Origin: Clostridia bacterium
Lineage (GTDB): Bacteria; Bacillota; Clostridia; Christensenellales; Borkfalkiaceae
DNA: 42,366 bases
Direction: 5' to 3'
Assembly: GCA_017467345.1 (NCBI GenBank)
Contig: JAFTSI010000003.1
Coordinates: forward strand, 1-42,366
Made by a program: the position numbers and the translations under genes. Position 1 is the stretch's first letter, and each line of letters opens with the position of its first letter. Positions 15,392 through 24,272 of this stretch are shown here, in pieces. A model generated the notes under the pieces. That model did not search any database, was not told the origin of the DNA, and saw only the letters and a list, made by a program, of their open reading frames with translations.

Positions 15392-16420
15392 ATGAAAGGT
15401 TGGAAATTAAAAGAAGAAAAATCCTTAGCATTAGAAGAACTTGCCGAAACTACAAGTGTAGATTCTACGGTTGATTTTTCTAAAGTTAAAATCACCAAAG
15501 CCTTAATCACTACGGCAGATGTATTGCGCTACATTGGCGACCTTGACACTCACGAAGATGTTGTTCTTGGCTCTTACGGTATAGGTATTATTAGCGAATC
15601 GGGTTCTAATCTTTTTGGTTTAGAAAAGGGCAAACATGTATATGTTGAACCTTACAAACCTTGCAACGAATGCTATAACTGTAAAAATGGCGAAGAAAAA
15701 AAGTGCTCTAACCTAATGATTGCAGGCGAAGATTATGATGGATTTTTAGCAGATTTTGCTCAAGTAGAATCAAGCAAACTTTTCCTTTTGCCAGATAGTG
15801 TTTCCGACTATGAAGCACTTTTCATAGGTCATATTTCCCTTGCCCTTTCAATTATTGATAAATTAGGCATACAAAAAGGCGATTATGTTGCCGTTATAGG
15901 CGCAAATAATTTAGGTATTATTTTATCGCAACTTTTAATTTATTATCAAGCAGTTCCTATTTTAATTAGCAATTATCAAGACAATATTGAAATTGCAAAA
16001 GCGTCAGGTATTTACTACACTTTAGGCGAAGGTGACAACTGGCAAAAAGAAGTTTCATCACTTACTGGTGGCAGAATGGCTAAGCATGTAGTTTACTTTT
16101 CGGAAAGCAATATTCACGCAAACAAAGCATTCTCTGTTGCCTCTTTTAACGCAGATGTTGCATTTACTGGCGATTCTTATAAAAACAACCCTATTTCCTT
16201 TTCACAAGCGATTAAAAAACAACTTGATATTCACTGTATAAATGCAAGTTCTGGAAACACTGCGGCAAGTATTAACCTTATAGCAAATAAAGCAATTGAT
16301 TTAAGCCATTTAAAACTTGACAATGCTAAATATGATGCCGTTCCCGAAACGCTTGAAAATATGGCAAATAAACTTGCCGAAGATGGATTAGTTGTTGAAA
16401 CAATTGTTGATTTAATTTAG
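15392..16420 (+). CDS. Medium-chain dehydrogenase-like protein lacking catalytic zinc ligands
   Basis: The 342-residue protein has the layout of zinc alcohol dehydrogenases. The structural zinc site is intact: Cys 91, 94, 97 and 105 in CNECYNCKNGEEKKC. The nucleotide-binding turn is VAVIGANNLGIILSQLL. The catalytic zinc ligands are gone: the usual GxCGTDxH stretch is ALITTADVLRYIGD and the usual GHE is GSYG. Normal zinc-dependent alcohol oxidation is therefore unlikely; a zinc-independent reductase or a non-enzymatic NAD(P)-binding role is possible. Residues before 30 are unusual and acidic. It is a single-gene unit with a strong promoter and terminator, so it appears to be expressed. The substrate cannot be deduced. 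Confidence 0.85.
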   Translation: MKGWKLKEEKSLALEELAETTSVDSTVDFSKVKITKALITTADVLRYIGDLDTHEDVVLGSYGIGIISESGSNLFGLEKGKHVYVEPYKPCNECYNCKNGEEKKCSNLMIAGEDYDGFLADFAQVESSKLFLLPDSVSDYEALFIGHISLALSIIDKLGIQKGDYVAVIGANNLGIILSQLLIYYQAVPILISNYQDNIEIAKASGIYYTLGEGDNWQKEVSSLTGGRMAKHVVYFSESNIHANKAFSVASFNADVAFTGDSYKNNPISFSQAIKKQLDIHCINASSGNTAASINLIANKAIDLSHLKLDNAKYDAVPETLENMANKLAEDGLVVETIVDLI

Positions 16421-16434
16421 TTTTGTTAAAACAC

Positions 16435-16464
16435 AAAAAACCTTTGCGATTGCAAAGGTTTTTT
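16435..16464. terminator. Terminator shared by the dehydrogenase-like gene and spoVM
   Basis: CCTTTGC (16441-16447) pairs with GCAAAGG (16452-16458) around GATT, flanked by six A and six T. It works on both strands and lies between two convergent genes, eight bases from the spoVM stop. Confidence 0.9.
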
Positions 16465-16472
16465 CTTTTTCT

Positions 16473-16562
16473 TTAACACTTGTTTTCTTTAATTTTATCC
16501 TTAAAAATAAGCCTTAAAATCTTTCTAATTAACTTTGGCGGTTTTATACATATTATTTTCAT
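16473..16562 (-). CDS. spoVM: Stage V sporulation protein M
   Basis: The 29-residue frame MKIICIKPPKLIRKILRLIF... resembles SpoVM, the tiny amphipathic helix that recognises the curved forespore membrane and anchors coat assembly. MK at the start, IK-x-PK with Pro9, Ile15 and Arg17 all fit the Bacillus subtilis pattern. GAGGTGA five bases before the ATG is a strong ribosome binding site, and a bidirectional terminator follows. The place downstream of rpe matches the Firmicutes order rsgA-rpe-...-spoVM. CATATTAT upstream is only weakly like a sigma-E -10. The gene is shorter than usual calling limits. It implies an endospore-forming ancestry. Confidence 0.82.
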   Translation of the reverse strand: MKIICIKPPKLIRKILRLIFKDKIKENKC

Positions 16563-16626
16563 ATATTCACCTCACGAATATATAATATGAAAAAATTACC
16601 AAAACTTGACAAAAAATTAAATATTT

Positions 16627-17283
16627 TTATAATTCCCTTAATTCTTTAATAATTTTTGCCCTATCTATTTCCTTAAAAACTGTATTTCCCGCAACAATAA
16701 CATTTGCGCCTGCTTTCTTTACTGCCGAAACATTTTCTTTAGTAATTCCACCATCAATTTCAAGGTCAATATCTTTACCAGTTTTATCAATAATTTCCTT
16801 GGTTTCTTTAATTTTTTCCAAAACTTCAGGAATAAACTTTTGTCCACCAAAACCAGGGTAAACACTCATCAATAAAACCATATCACAATCTTCAATCACG
16901 CCCCTAATTTTCTTAACAGGAGTGTTTGGATTTATTACCGCGCCACACTTAACACCAAGCGAAGAAATAGCCTTTAATGTATCTTTTAATCTTCTTCCAC
17001 ACGCTTCGTAGTGAACGGTTATAATATCTGCGCCACTTTTAGCGAAGTTTTCAATATATTTCCAAGGCTTTTCAATCATTAAATGCGCGTCAAAAACCTT
17101 ATTAGTATATCCCCTTAAATCTTTAACAAACTTTGGACCAAAAGTAATATTTTTAACAAAAACTCCGTCCATAACATCAAGGTGAATAACATCTGCCCCA
17201 CATTCATCAATCTTTTTAACTTCTTCCCCTATTTTAGAAAAATCTGCCGATAAAATTGACGGAGCAATTTTAATATTTTGCAT
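16627..17283 (-). CDS. rpe: Ribulose-phosphate 3-epimerase
   Basis: It interconverts ribulose 5-phosphate and xylulose 5-phosphate in the pentose phosphate pathway. The TIM barrel signatures are all there: IAPSILSADFSKIGEE, VIHLDVMDGVFVKNITFG, HLMIEKP, MSVYPGFGGQKFIPEVLEK, and DGGITKENV. Metal-binding His and Asp residues lie in these motifs. The 218 residues are the standard length. GGGGGAAAT precedes the ATG, which lies 14 bases inside the end of rsgA. Confidence 0.96.
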   Translation of the reverse strand: MQNIKIAPSILSADFSKIGEEVKKIDECGADVIHLDVMDGVFVKNITFGPKFVKDLRGYTNKVFDAHLMIEKPWKYIENFAKSGADIITVHYEACGRRLKDTLKAISSLGVKCGAVINPNTPVKKIRGVIEDCDMVLLMSVYPGFGGQKFIPEVLEKIKETKEIIDKTGKDIDLEIDGGITKENVSAVKKAGANVIVAGNTVFKEIDRAKIIKELREL

Positions 17284-18124
17284 ATAATTTCCCCCTTTCT
17301 AAAACTTCTTTGTATATTTCAAGATATCTTTTATATCTATTTTCATTGATTAATCCCTTTTCAACTGCTTGTTTAATAGCGCAATCAGGCTCACTAATAT
17401 GCACACAACCCCTAAACTTACACTTTCCTTCAAAATCACTAAAATCTGGATAGCAATATTTAAGGTCATCTTTTTCAGGTGTGGCGTCAATAACGGCAAA
17501 CCCAGGTGAATCAATAATTTTTAAATCGCCTTTGCTATGTATTGCAGAATATGTTGTAGTATGCTTACCCCTAACAATTTTCTCACTCAAATCGCCCGTT
17601 TTAAGCGAAAAACCAAAAATACTGTTTATAAGTGAAGTTTTTCCAACTGCGCTTTGCCCTGCAAAAACGGTAAACTTGCCACTCAAATAACTTTTAAGTT
17701 CATCTATACCTATATTTGAAAGAGCGCTAACCGAAAAAAACTTATCAAATGCCTTTGAATATTCATCTTTTAATGAATTAAAAAGTTCTTCGCCAGCATC
17801 TGCTTTATTAACAATCAATATTTTTTCAACGCCAGTAAGTTCAGCATTAATTAGCAACTTATCAATCAAATAATAGTCAGGCGCAGGCTCAAAGCCAACA
17901 ACAATTGCCATCACATCAACATTAGCAACACTTGGGCGAATAAAACTGTTTTTTCTTTGGTGTATTTTATTAATAACACCATTTTCAAAATCAACAAAAT
18001 CGCCAACTAAAATCTCAGTTTTTTTAAGTTTCAAAAGTCCCCTTGCAGAACATTTAATAGGGGTATCGCCATTTACCGAAACATAGTAGTTATTTGAATG
18101 AACTTTTACAATTTGTCCTTTCAA
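17270..18124 (-). CDS. rsgA: Ribosome small-subunit GTPase RsgA
   Basis: This circularly permuted GTPase helps 30S subunit maturation. It has an N-terminal OB domain, then G4 as VNKAD, G1 as GQSAVGKTSLIN, G3 as DSPGF, and a C-terminal zinc site CKFRGCVHISEPDC. I place the start at TTG 18124, giving LKGQIVKVHSNN as in the family, because AGGAG lies eight bases upstream and TTG overlaps the rlmN stop as TTGA. An ATG at 18166 would add 14 residues (MWSTSPKIHRGDGE) unlike the family. It lies directly between rlmN and rpe; the usual prpC-prkC genes are absent. Confidence 0.94.
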   Translation of the reverse strand: MKGQIVKVHSNNYYVSVNGDTPIKCSARGLLKLKKTEILVGDFVDFENGVINKIHQRKNSFIRPSVANVDVMAIVVGFEPAPDYYLIDKLLINAELTGVEKILIVNKADAGEELFNSLKDEYSKAFDKFFSVSALSNIGIDELKSYLSGKFTVFAGQSAVGKTSLINSIFGFSLKTGDLSEKIVRGKHTTTYSAIHSKGDLKIIDSPGFAVIDATPEKDDLKYCYPDFSDFEGKCKFRGCVHISEPDCAIKQAVEKGLINENRYKRYLEIYKEVLERGKLYAKY

Positions 18125-19170
18125 TTCTCCATCTCCTCTATGTATCTTTGGCGAAGTTGACCACACGCGCCATCAATATCTGCACCCATACGCCTTCTTA
18201 ATGTAGCCGATAAACCACCCTTTTCAAGTAGCCCTAAAAACACATATGCTTCTTTATCGCTAATTCCAGATAAATTGTTTTCTTTTACTTCGTTTAATCT
18301 TATAAGATTAACATGGCAAGGCTTTCCCTTTAATATTTTAATTAGTTCATTAGCACACTCTTTTGTTGCGCTTTGACCTTTAATTAAAACATATTCAAAA
18401 ATATATCGCCTTTTTGTTTTATTAAAATAGTTATCACAAGCCCCTAAAATCTCTTTTATAGAGTATTTTTTAGCAACTGGCATAATTTCAAGTCTTTTCT
18501 CATCAAAAGGAGAGTGCAAAGATACTGTTAAGTTTATAGGCAAATCTTCATTTGCCAAATCATACATTTTATTTACCAAGCCAGAAGTTGACAAACTAAC
18601 ATTTCTTGGCGAAATATTAATTCCATTTTCATCTGCCATAAGTTTTATAAACTTAACGGTATTATCATAGTTATCAAGTGGCTCTCCACTACCCATTAAA
18701 ACAACATTAATAACCTTTCGTTTATCTTTAAGCCCACCACTTAAATAACTATTAACAGCAACAACTTCGCCAAGCATTTCGCCTGCCGATAAGTTTCTAA
18801 TTAAACCGTTTAACCCAGAAGCGCAAAACTTACACCCCATACGGCAACCAACTTGCGTTGAAACACATAAAGTGTAGCCGTATTTATATTTCATCAACAC
18901 GCCTTCAACAACATTGCCATCATAAAGTGAAAACAAAAACTTTTCAGTTCCATCTCCGCTCTTTAGGGTTTTAATAATTTTAACGGGCAAATCAACAAAC
19001 TCATCAAGCAATTTTTCTCTTAGATTTTTAGGCAAAACAGTAATATCGTTTATTGATTTATTAAGGTGCAAATCACAAAAAATTTGCTTTGCACGAAAGG
19101 ACTTTTCACCTATCTCTAAAAGGTAATTTTTAAGTTGATTAAAATCGTAATCTAAAAGTATTTTTTTCAA
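18121..19170 (-). CDS. rlmN: 23S rRNA (adenine2503-C2)/tRNA methyltransferase RlmN
   Basis: A radical SAM enzyme that methylates C2 of A2503 in 23S rRNA and of A37 in some tRNAs. The cluster motif is CRMGCKFCASG, preceded by CVSTQVG; the two catalytic cysteines would be in GC of GACGQL near the C-terminus and in the region around MGSGEPLDNY. The 349 residues are normal length. The start is TTG at 19170, immediately after the rsmB stop, with a weak GAGTG site, so translation is probably coupled. Confidence 0.95.
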   Translation of the reverse strand: MKKILLDYDFNQLKNYLLEIGEKSFRAKQIFCDLHLNKSINDITVLPKNLREKLLDEFVDLPVKIIKTLKSGDGTEKFLFSLYDGNVVEGVLMKYKYGYTLCVSTQVGCRMGCKFCASGLNGLIRNLSAGEMLGEVVAVNSYLSGGLKDKRKVINVVLMGSGEPLDNYDNTVKFIKLMADENGINISPRNVSLSTSGLVNKMYDLANEDLPINLTVSLHSPFDEKRLEIMPVAKKYSIKEILGACDNYFNKTKRRYIFEYVLIKGQSATKECANELIKILKGKPCHVNLIRLNEVKENNLSGISDKEAYVFLGLLEKGGLSATLRRRMGADIDGACGQLRQRYIEEMEN

Positions 19171-20415
19171 TTATTTCACTCTCTTTAACTTAGCAACATA
19201 AAAGCCTGCGCCACAACTTTCGTCAGGCAAAAATTGCAAAGTTTTATCTACTTTAAAATGCGCTAATTCGCAGGTAATATCTATCAATTTATAGTTGGTT
19301 TTGTCACACATAAACAAGTCAATAATCGCCTTATTTTCTCTATTCAAAATTGAACAAGTAGAGTAATACAAGTATCCACCAACTTTTACATATTTTGAAA
19401 CTGTGTTTAGAATAGATATTTGCAATTTATTTAGTTCTAAAACACTATCTAATGTTCGGTTTAATTTTATATCTGGGTTATCCCCTACGACCCCTAAACC
19501 ACTACAAGGCGCATCACATAAAACGGCATCAAAATAGCCCTCATATTCGTGGTTAAATATAGATGCGTCATTAACACTTTCGCATATGTTTTTTATACCC
19601 ATTCTCTCTTTATAATCTTTAATTAGGTCCACCCTATGTGGATGAATATCCCAAGAGAAAACTTTATTAAATTTTTTAGAAAGCCTTATGCTTTTTCCAC
19701 CCGGTGCAGAACAACAATCAAGCAGTTTTTCGCCACCATCAACTACAGAACAAATGGCCACAGAACCTATTGATTGAAAGGTATATACACCCTTATCATA
19801 ATCTTCATTTCTTACAAAGTTTTTTACAAAGTAAACATTTTCAAATGGCGTTTTTACAAACTCAATGCCTTTATCTTTTAAGTATTCTTCCCCATTAACA
19901 TCATAAAAACTTAAACAAGACATTTCGTTTTTACTTGATAAAATTGAAATAGTTTTTTCCTTGCCATAAAAGTCAACTAATTCTTTAACGGCAAATTCAG
20001 GAAAACAATATTCAACCGACAATCTTTTAATTTCATTAGTAGGCAATTTAACCTTTTCATTAATAAACTTTCTCAAAAAAGCATTAACAAAGCCACTTGC
20101 CCCACCTTTTCCAAGTTTTTTAGTTAACTCAACGGCATTTTTAGTTATTGCATAACCTTGTTTTTCTAAATACTTAATTGCATACATAGCAATTTTAAGT
20201 ATTGTTCTAATGGCAAGTTTTGGGCTTTTAGGCGCAAAATATGAAATTGTATAAGATAATTCTTCTTCTTTATCTAAAACACCATAGCAAGTTTTAATGG
20301 TTAAAGCCTTATTTTTAGGCTCTAAAAAAGTAGAGTTAATGGCTTGCTTTAAAAATGCCTTTTCGCCATACACTTTACTTAAAACTTGGTAGCAATCGTA
20401 TAAATAGTTAACCAT
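19171..20415 (-). CDS. rsmB: 16S rRNA (cytosine967-C5)-methyltransferase RsmB
   Basis: It methylates C967 of 16S rRNA using SAM. Residues 1-130 are the NusB-like RNA-binding domain, followed by a Rossmann methyltransferase domain with LLDCCSAPGGKSIRLS, CDAPCSGLGVVGDNPDIK and YSTCSILNREN. The two cysteines in PCSG and STCS are the release and nucleophile residues of the family. The gene shares one base with the fmt stop (TAATG) and abuts rlmN. Confidence 0.94.
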   Translation of the reverse strand: MVNYLYDCYQVLSKVYGEKAFLKQAINSTFLEPKNKALTIKTCYGVLDKEEELSYTISYFAPKSPKLAIRTILKIAMYAIKYLEKQGYAITKNAVELTKKLGKGGASGFVNAFLRKFINEKVKLPTNEIKRLSVEYCFPEFAVKELVDFYGKEKTISILSSKNEMSCLSFYDVNGEEYLKDKGIEFVKTPFENVYFVKNFVRNEDYDKGVYTFQSIGSVAICSVVDGGEKLLDCCSAPGGKSIRLSKKFNKVFSWDIHPHRVDLIKDYKERMGIKNICESVNDASIFNHEYEGYFDAVLCDAPCSGLGVVGDNPDIKLNRTLDSVLELNKLQISILNTVSKYVKVGGYLYYSTCSILNRENKAIIDLFMCDKTNYKLIDITCELAHFKVDKTLQFLPDESCGAGFYVAKLKRVK

Positions 20416-21338
20416 TACTTAAGTAATTCACCTTTAATTAATTTAACGCCACGCAAAAAATCTTGCGCACTCATACGCTTTCCACCCGATTTTTGTAGCG
20501 ATTTAATTATAATTGAGCCTTTTCCACAAGCAATTTCAAGATTTTTATCGCAATCTAATATTTCGCCTGCCAAACCTATTCCATCACCTAAAACTGCTTC
20601 ATAAATCTTCAAGGGTTGACCTAAATAGTTACAATATGCTATCGGCGAAGGGCTAAAAGCCCTAATTTGATTATAGATATATTCGTTAGAGTTTTCAAAA
20701 TCAATAAAAGCATCAGTTTTTCTAATGATTTTAGTTAGAGTTGCTTCGTTATCGTTTTGCTTAAAAAAACAAACATTTCCTTTTTCTATATCTTTAATTA
20801 CATCTAAAATCATATTAGCGCCAACATTTGAAAGTTTTTCAAATAGTTCGCCACAAGTTTCTTTTTCGCCTATCTCAACTGGCTCACTTTTCTTAATGAT
20901 ATCGCCAGTATCAATACCTGCATCAGTTTTCATAATGGTAACACCAGTTTGCTTTTCGCCATTCAAAATAGCGTAATGTATAGGTGATGCACCGCGATAT
21001 TTAGGCAACAAACTTGCGTGAATATTAATAACACCAAACTTTGGAATATCAAGTATTTCTTGAGAAAGAATTTGCCCAAAAGCACAAGTAATTATAAGGT
21101 CTGGCGAAAGAGCAATTAAATCTTCAACACCTTCAAGCCTAATTTTATCGTATTGAAAAACTTTTAAGCCAACGCTTAAAGCATATTCTTTAACAGGACA
21201 AGCAGTTAAAACTTGTTTTCTGCCCACAGGCTTATCTTTATTTGTAATTACGCCAACTATTTCGTAAAGACCACTCTCATATATAGTTTTTAGTGGTTTA
21301 ACGGCAAAATCTGGCGTACCTAAGTAAACTATTTTCAA
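20415..21338 (-). CDS. fmt: Methionyl-tRNA formyltransferase
   Basis: It formylates Met-tRNAi with 10-formyltetrahydrofolate for translation start. The sequence begins MKIVYLGTPDFAVKPL, has the active-site INIHASLLPKYRGASPI and the neighbouring DAGIDTGDII, and a C-terminal OB domain, in 307 residues. The start is TTG at 21338, supported by AAGGAG in the last codons of def nine bases upstream. Def, which removes the formyl group, is directly upstream, a common pairing. Confidence 0.95.
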   Translation of the reverse strand: MKIVYLGTPDFAVKPLKTIYESGLYEIVGVITNKDKPVGRKQVLTACPVKEYALSVGLKVFQYDKIRLEGVEDLIALSPDLIITCAFGQILSQEILDIPKFGVINIHASLLPKYRGASPIHYAILNGEKQTGVTIMKTDAGIDTGDIIKKSEPVEIGEKETCGELFEKLSNVGANMILDVIKDIEKGNVCFFKQNDNEATLTKIIRKTDAFIDFENSNEYIYNQIRAFSPSPIAYCNYLGQPLKIYEAVLGDGIGLAGEILDCDKNLEIACGKGSIIIKSLQKSGGKRMSAQDFLRGVKLIKGELLK

Positions 21339-21340
21339 TA

Positions 21341-21793
21341 TTAGTTCTCCTTAACATATTCGGCTCTATCAACATATAAAATACCATCTAAATGGTCATA
21401 TTCATGGCAAAAAGCCCTTGCCAAAAAACCTGTAGCCGAAACAACAAATTCGTTGCCGTATCTATCTTGCGCCTTTAATTTAACCTTATATGGGCGTTTA
21501 ACACCGCCGTATTTACCTTTTACCGATAAACACGCTTCTTCGCCATTTTGTTCGCCAGATTTTTTTATAAACTCTGGATTTAAGCACTCAAGATATTGAC
21601 CTTGATATGAAATTATAAAAATCCTACGCAAAACACCAACTTGTGGCGCGGCAAGCCCAACCCCGTCGGCTTTTAAAAGAGTTTCTTTCATATCATCTAA
21701 AAGTTGATGTGTTTTTTCGCCAAAATCGGTTACTTCAAAACTTTTTTTGCGAAGAGTATCGTCGCCTATTTGAACTATATTTCTTATTGCCAT
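21341..21793 (-). CDS. def: Peptide deformylase
   Basis: This metalloprotease removes the N-formyl group from new proteins. All three family motifs are present: GVGLAAPQVG, EEACLSV (usual EGCLS with Ala for Gly) and HEYDHLDG, giving the metal ligands Cys and two His. At 150 residues it is a short, type 1-like form. AAAGGA overlaps the priA stop codon and serves as ribosome binding site, so it is co-transcribed with priA. Confidence 0.95.
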   Translation of the reverse strand: MAIRNIVQIGDDTLRKKSFEVTDFGEKTHQLLDDMKETLLKADGVGLAAPQVGVLRRIFIISYQGQYLECLNPEFIKKSGEQNGEEACLSVKGKYGGVKRPYKVKLKAQDRYGNEFVVSATGFLARAFCHEYDHLDGILYVDRAEYVKEN

Positions 21794-21802
21794 ATCAATC
21801 CT

Positions 21803-24001
21803 TTAAGTTAAGTTTATCGGGTTAATTTCAAGCCCTACACTTACATCTCTTAATTTATATTTTTCAGTTGCAAAGAATATTTTTTCTCTTAAAACTTCAT
21901 CTTTAGCATTAATTCTCATAAGTATTTGAAAACGGAACTTATTTTGCAATCTTTTAAGTGGCGCTTTCATACACCCAAAGAACCTAAACTTTTCTTTATC
22001 TTCAAGGTAAATTAAGTTTATATCTTCATATAATTTCTTGGTAATTTCCAAGGTTTTTTCTTCATTTTCACCCGATATTAACACCCTTATAATATCAGTA
22101 AATGGCGAAAAGCCCGTTGCTCTTCTTACCGAAACTTCGTGCTTAAAAAAGTTTTCATAATCATATTTTATTGACCAGTTAAGCACGGCATTATCGGGGT
22201 TATAAGTTTGCAAAACAACCCTACCCACATCTTCAGCCCTACCACTTCTACCACTAACTTGGGTTAAAAGTTGAAAGGTGCGCTCTGCGCTTCTAAAATC
22301 TGAAAAATATAGGCTTTGGTCGGCATCAAGTATTCCAACCAAGGTTACATTTGGAAAATCGTGGCCTTTTGCAATCATTTGAGTGCCAACTAAAATATCT
22401 GCTTCGTGATTAGAAAAAACCGATAAAATCTTAAAATGGCTTTCTTTGTTTTGGGTAGTATCCCTATCCATACGAAGTATTCTTGCTGATGGGAATAATT
22501 TTTGCAAATCTAAAACGATTCTTTCAGTTCCCGTGCCACCGTATCTTAAATAAGAACTACCACATTTAGGGCAAGCAGTAACCATTTTATATTTTGCGCC
22601 ACAGTAATGGCAAAGTAAACTATCCTCATCTTTATGAAATGTTAGTGAAACATCACAAGAATCACATTTAATAACATGCCCACATTCGCCACAAACCACC
22701 GATTTTGAATAACCCCTTTGATTTAAGAAGATTATTGCTTGATTGCCTTTTTTGAGTGTTTCTTCAAGTTCAGTTTTAAGTGCCGAAGAAAAAATTGTGT
22801 TATTGCCACGCCTTACTTCTTTGCGCATATCAACAATTTCAACTTCAGGAAGTGGCCTTTTATTAATACGCTCTGGCAATGTTACCAAATTATATTCGCC
22901 ATTATTTGCAAGCAAATAACTATCAATAGAAGGTGTTGCAGAGCCTAAAATGATTTTTGCGTTATTGTATTTAGCGCGGAAAGATGCAACTTCCAAAGTG
23001 TTGTATCTTGGCGAAGTTTCGCTTGAATAACTACCGTCGTGCTCTTCATCAATTATGATAACACCTAAATCTTTAATAGGCGCAAAAATCCCGCTACGCG
23101 CACCTATAACTATTTTTGCTTCGCCATTTCTAATTCGCCACCACTCATCAAACCTTTCGCCAGCAGAAAGACCGCTATGTAGTATTGCCGCAATTTCGCC
23201 AAACCTTGCGCGAAGTTGACGAAGCATTTGTGGTGTTAGAGATATTTCAGGCACAAGCATTATTGCAGTTTTGCCTAATTTTATGGTTTTTTCTATTAGA
23301 TTTAAATATATTTCGGTTTTACCACTACCTGTTACACCGTGTAAAAGTGTAATAGTTTTTTCGGTGCTTTCAATAGAAGTTATCGCATCATTTTGCGCTT
23401 TTGTTAGTTCAACAGTTTTGTTATTAAACTCAAGGTTTTTATATGGAGTTCGTTGAACTTGTTCTTTACAAGTAGATATAACCCCTTTGTTTATAAGTGT
23501 TTTTACTGCCGAATTACCAAAAGTTTTATTAAGGACGGAAAGTTTAGTTTTGCCTGTTTCAAGTAAAAATTGAATGCATTCTTTTTGCTTTTTTGCAGTA
23601 GATTTTAATGTTTCAAATACCTTTAATGCCTTTTCGCTATCCGTTAAAAAGGCGTATTCGGTTAAACTTTCTTTAACCTTTCCTTTACGCATTTCGCTTG
23701 GCAAAAAAAGACGAAGAGCCTGTGCCCTCGTCACAAAACAAGTGCTTTTAACGAAATCCATAAGTTCAATAGTTTCGGGAATTAAAGCAGGGGTGTTTTC
23801 AATCACCCTATAAATCGGTTTGATTTTTTCGGGCGAATAGTCACTTTTTTCCTTTACTTTAATAACTATTCCTTCTATGACTTTATTGCCAAAAGGAACA
23901 ATTACCCTACTACCAAGCAAAACATTGTTATCGTAAAAAGAATATTCAAATATTTTATCAACCGCTTCGTGCGTAATATCTACTATTACATCAGCAAACA
24001 T
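21803..24001 (-). CDS. priA: Primosomal protein N' (replication restart helicase PriA)
   Basis: PriA reloads the replisome at stalled forks. Starting at ATG 24001 the protein begins MFADVIVDITHEAVDKIFEY, exactly the family opening. GGAAG lies seven bases upstream. An upstream in-frame GTG at 24031 has no support. The helicase core has LHGVTGSGKTEIYL (Walker A) and IIDEEHDGSYS (Walker B). Paired cysteines CGECGHVIKCDSC and CHYCGAKYKMVTACPKCG bind zinc. About 732 residues is normal. The coaBC gene that usually precedes priA is absent; rpoZ is next upstream. Confidence 0.95.
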   Translation of the reverse strand: MFADVIVDITHEAVDKIFEYSFYDNNVLLGSRVIVPFGNKVIEGIVIKVKEKSDYSPEKIKPIYRVIENTPALIPETIELMDFVKSTCFVTRAQALRLFLPSEMRKGKVKESLTEYAFLTDSEKALKVFETLKSTAKKQKECIQFLLETGKTKLSVLNKTFGNSAVKTLINKGVISTCKEQVQRTPYKNLEFNNKTVELTKAQNDAITSIESTEKTITLLHGVTGSGKTEIYLNLIEKTIKLGKTAIMLVPEISLTPQMLRQLRARFGEIAAILHSGLSAGERFDEWWRIRNGEAKIVIGARSGIFAPIKDLGVIIIDEEHDGSYSSETSPRYNTLEVASFRAKYNNAKIILGSATPSIDSYLLANNGEYNLVTLPERINKRPLPEVEIVDMRKEVRRGNNTIFSSALKTELEETLKKGNQAIIFLNQRGYSKSVVCGECGHVIKCDSCDVSLTFHKDEDSLLCHYCGAKYKMVTACPKCGSSYLRYGGTGTERIVLDLQKLFPSARILRMDRDTTQNKESHFKILSVFSNHEADILVGTQMIAKGHDFPNVTLVGILDADQSLYFSDFRSAERTFQLLTQVSGRSGRAEDVGRVVLQTYNPDNAVLNWSIKYDYENFFKHEVSVRRATGFSPFTDIIRVLISGENEEKTLEITKKLYEDINLIYLEDKEKFRFFGCMKAPLKRLQNKFRFQILMRINAKDEVLREKIFFATEKYKLRDVSVGLEINPINLT

Positions 24002-24024
24002 AATTCTTCCGATATAACAAAATA

Positions 24025-24044
24025 TGTTCACGAAAAAGTGAACA
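24025..24044. repeat. Perfect inverted repeat between rpoZ and priA
   Basis: TGTTCAC and GTGAACA form a 7-bp stem around GAAAAA. It lies 14 bases after the rpoZ stop and 24 bases before the priA start. No T-tract follows on the minus strand, so it is not a standard terminator; it could be an RNA processing hairpin or a protein site. Confidence 0.6.
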
Positions 24045-24058
24045 CATTAAGTTAAAAA

Positions 24059-24262
24059 TTAATCGTTAGTAGAAACAAGTTTGCCATCGTATATTTCTTG
24101 TGCTGCCGACGACAAAGGTTTATTAATATCAAGATTTTCTGTAGTGCCTTGATTTTGCGCTTGTTCCATAATTTGCCTTGCGCGCTTGCTTGCAACTACA
24201 CAAAGTTCGTATTTAGAACCTATCTTTTCTGCTAATTCATCAATTGGCGGTTTATGTATCAT
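24059..24262 (-). CDS. rpoZ: DNA-directed RNA polymerase omega subunit
   Basis: This small subunit assists beta-prime folding and polymerase assembly. The 67-residue sequence MIHKPPIDELAEKIGSKYEL and VVASKRARQIM are typical, with the conserved KPLSSAAQEIYDGKL tail. AAGGAG precedes the ATG, ten bases after gmk, the usual order. Confidence 0.95.
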   Translation of the reverse strand: MIHKPPIDELAEKIGSKYELCVVASKRARQIMEQAQNQGTTENLDINKPLSSAAQEIYDGKLVSTND

Positions 24263-24272
24263 ATTTATCTCC

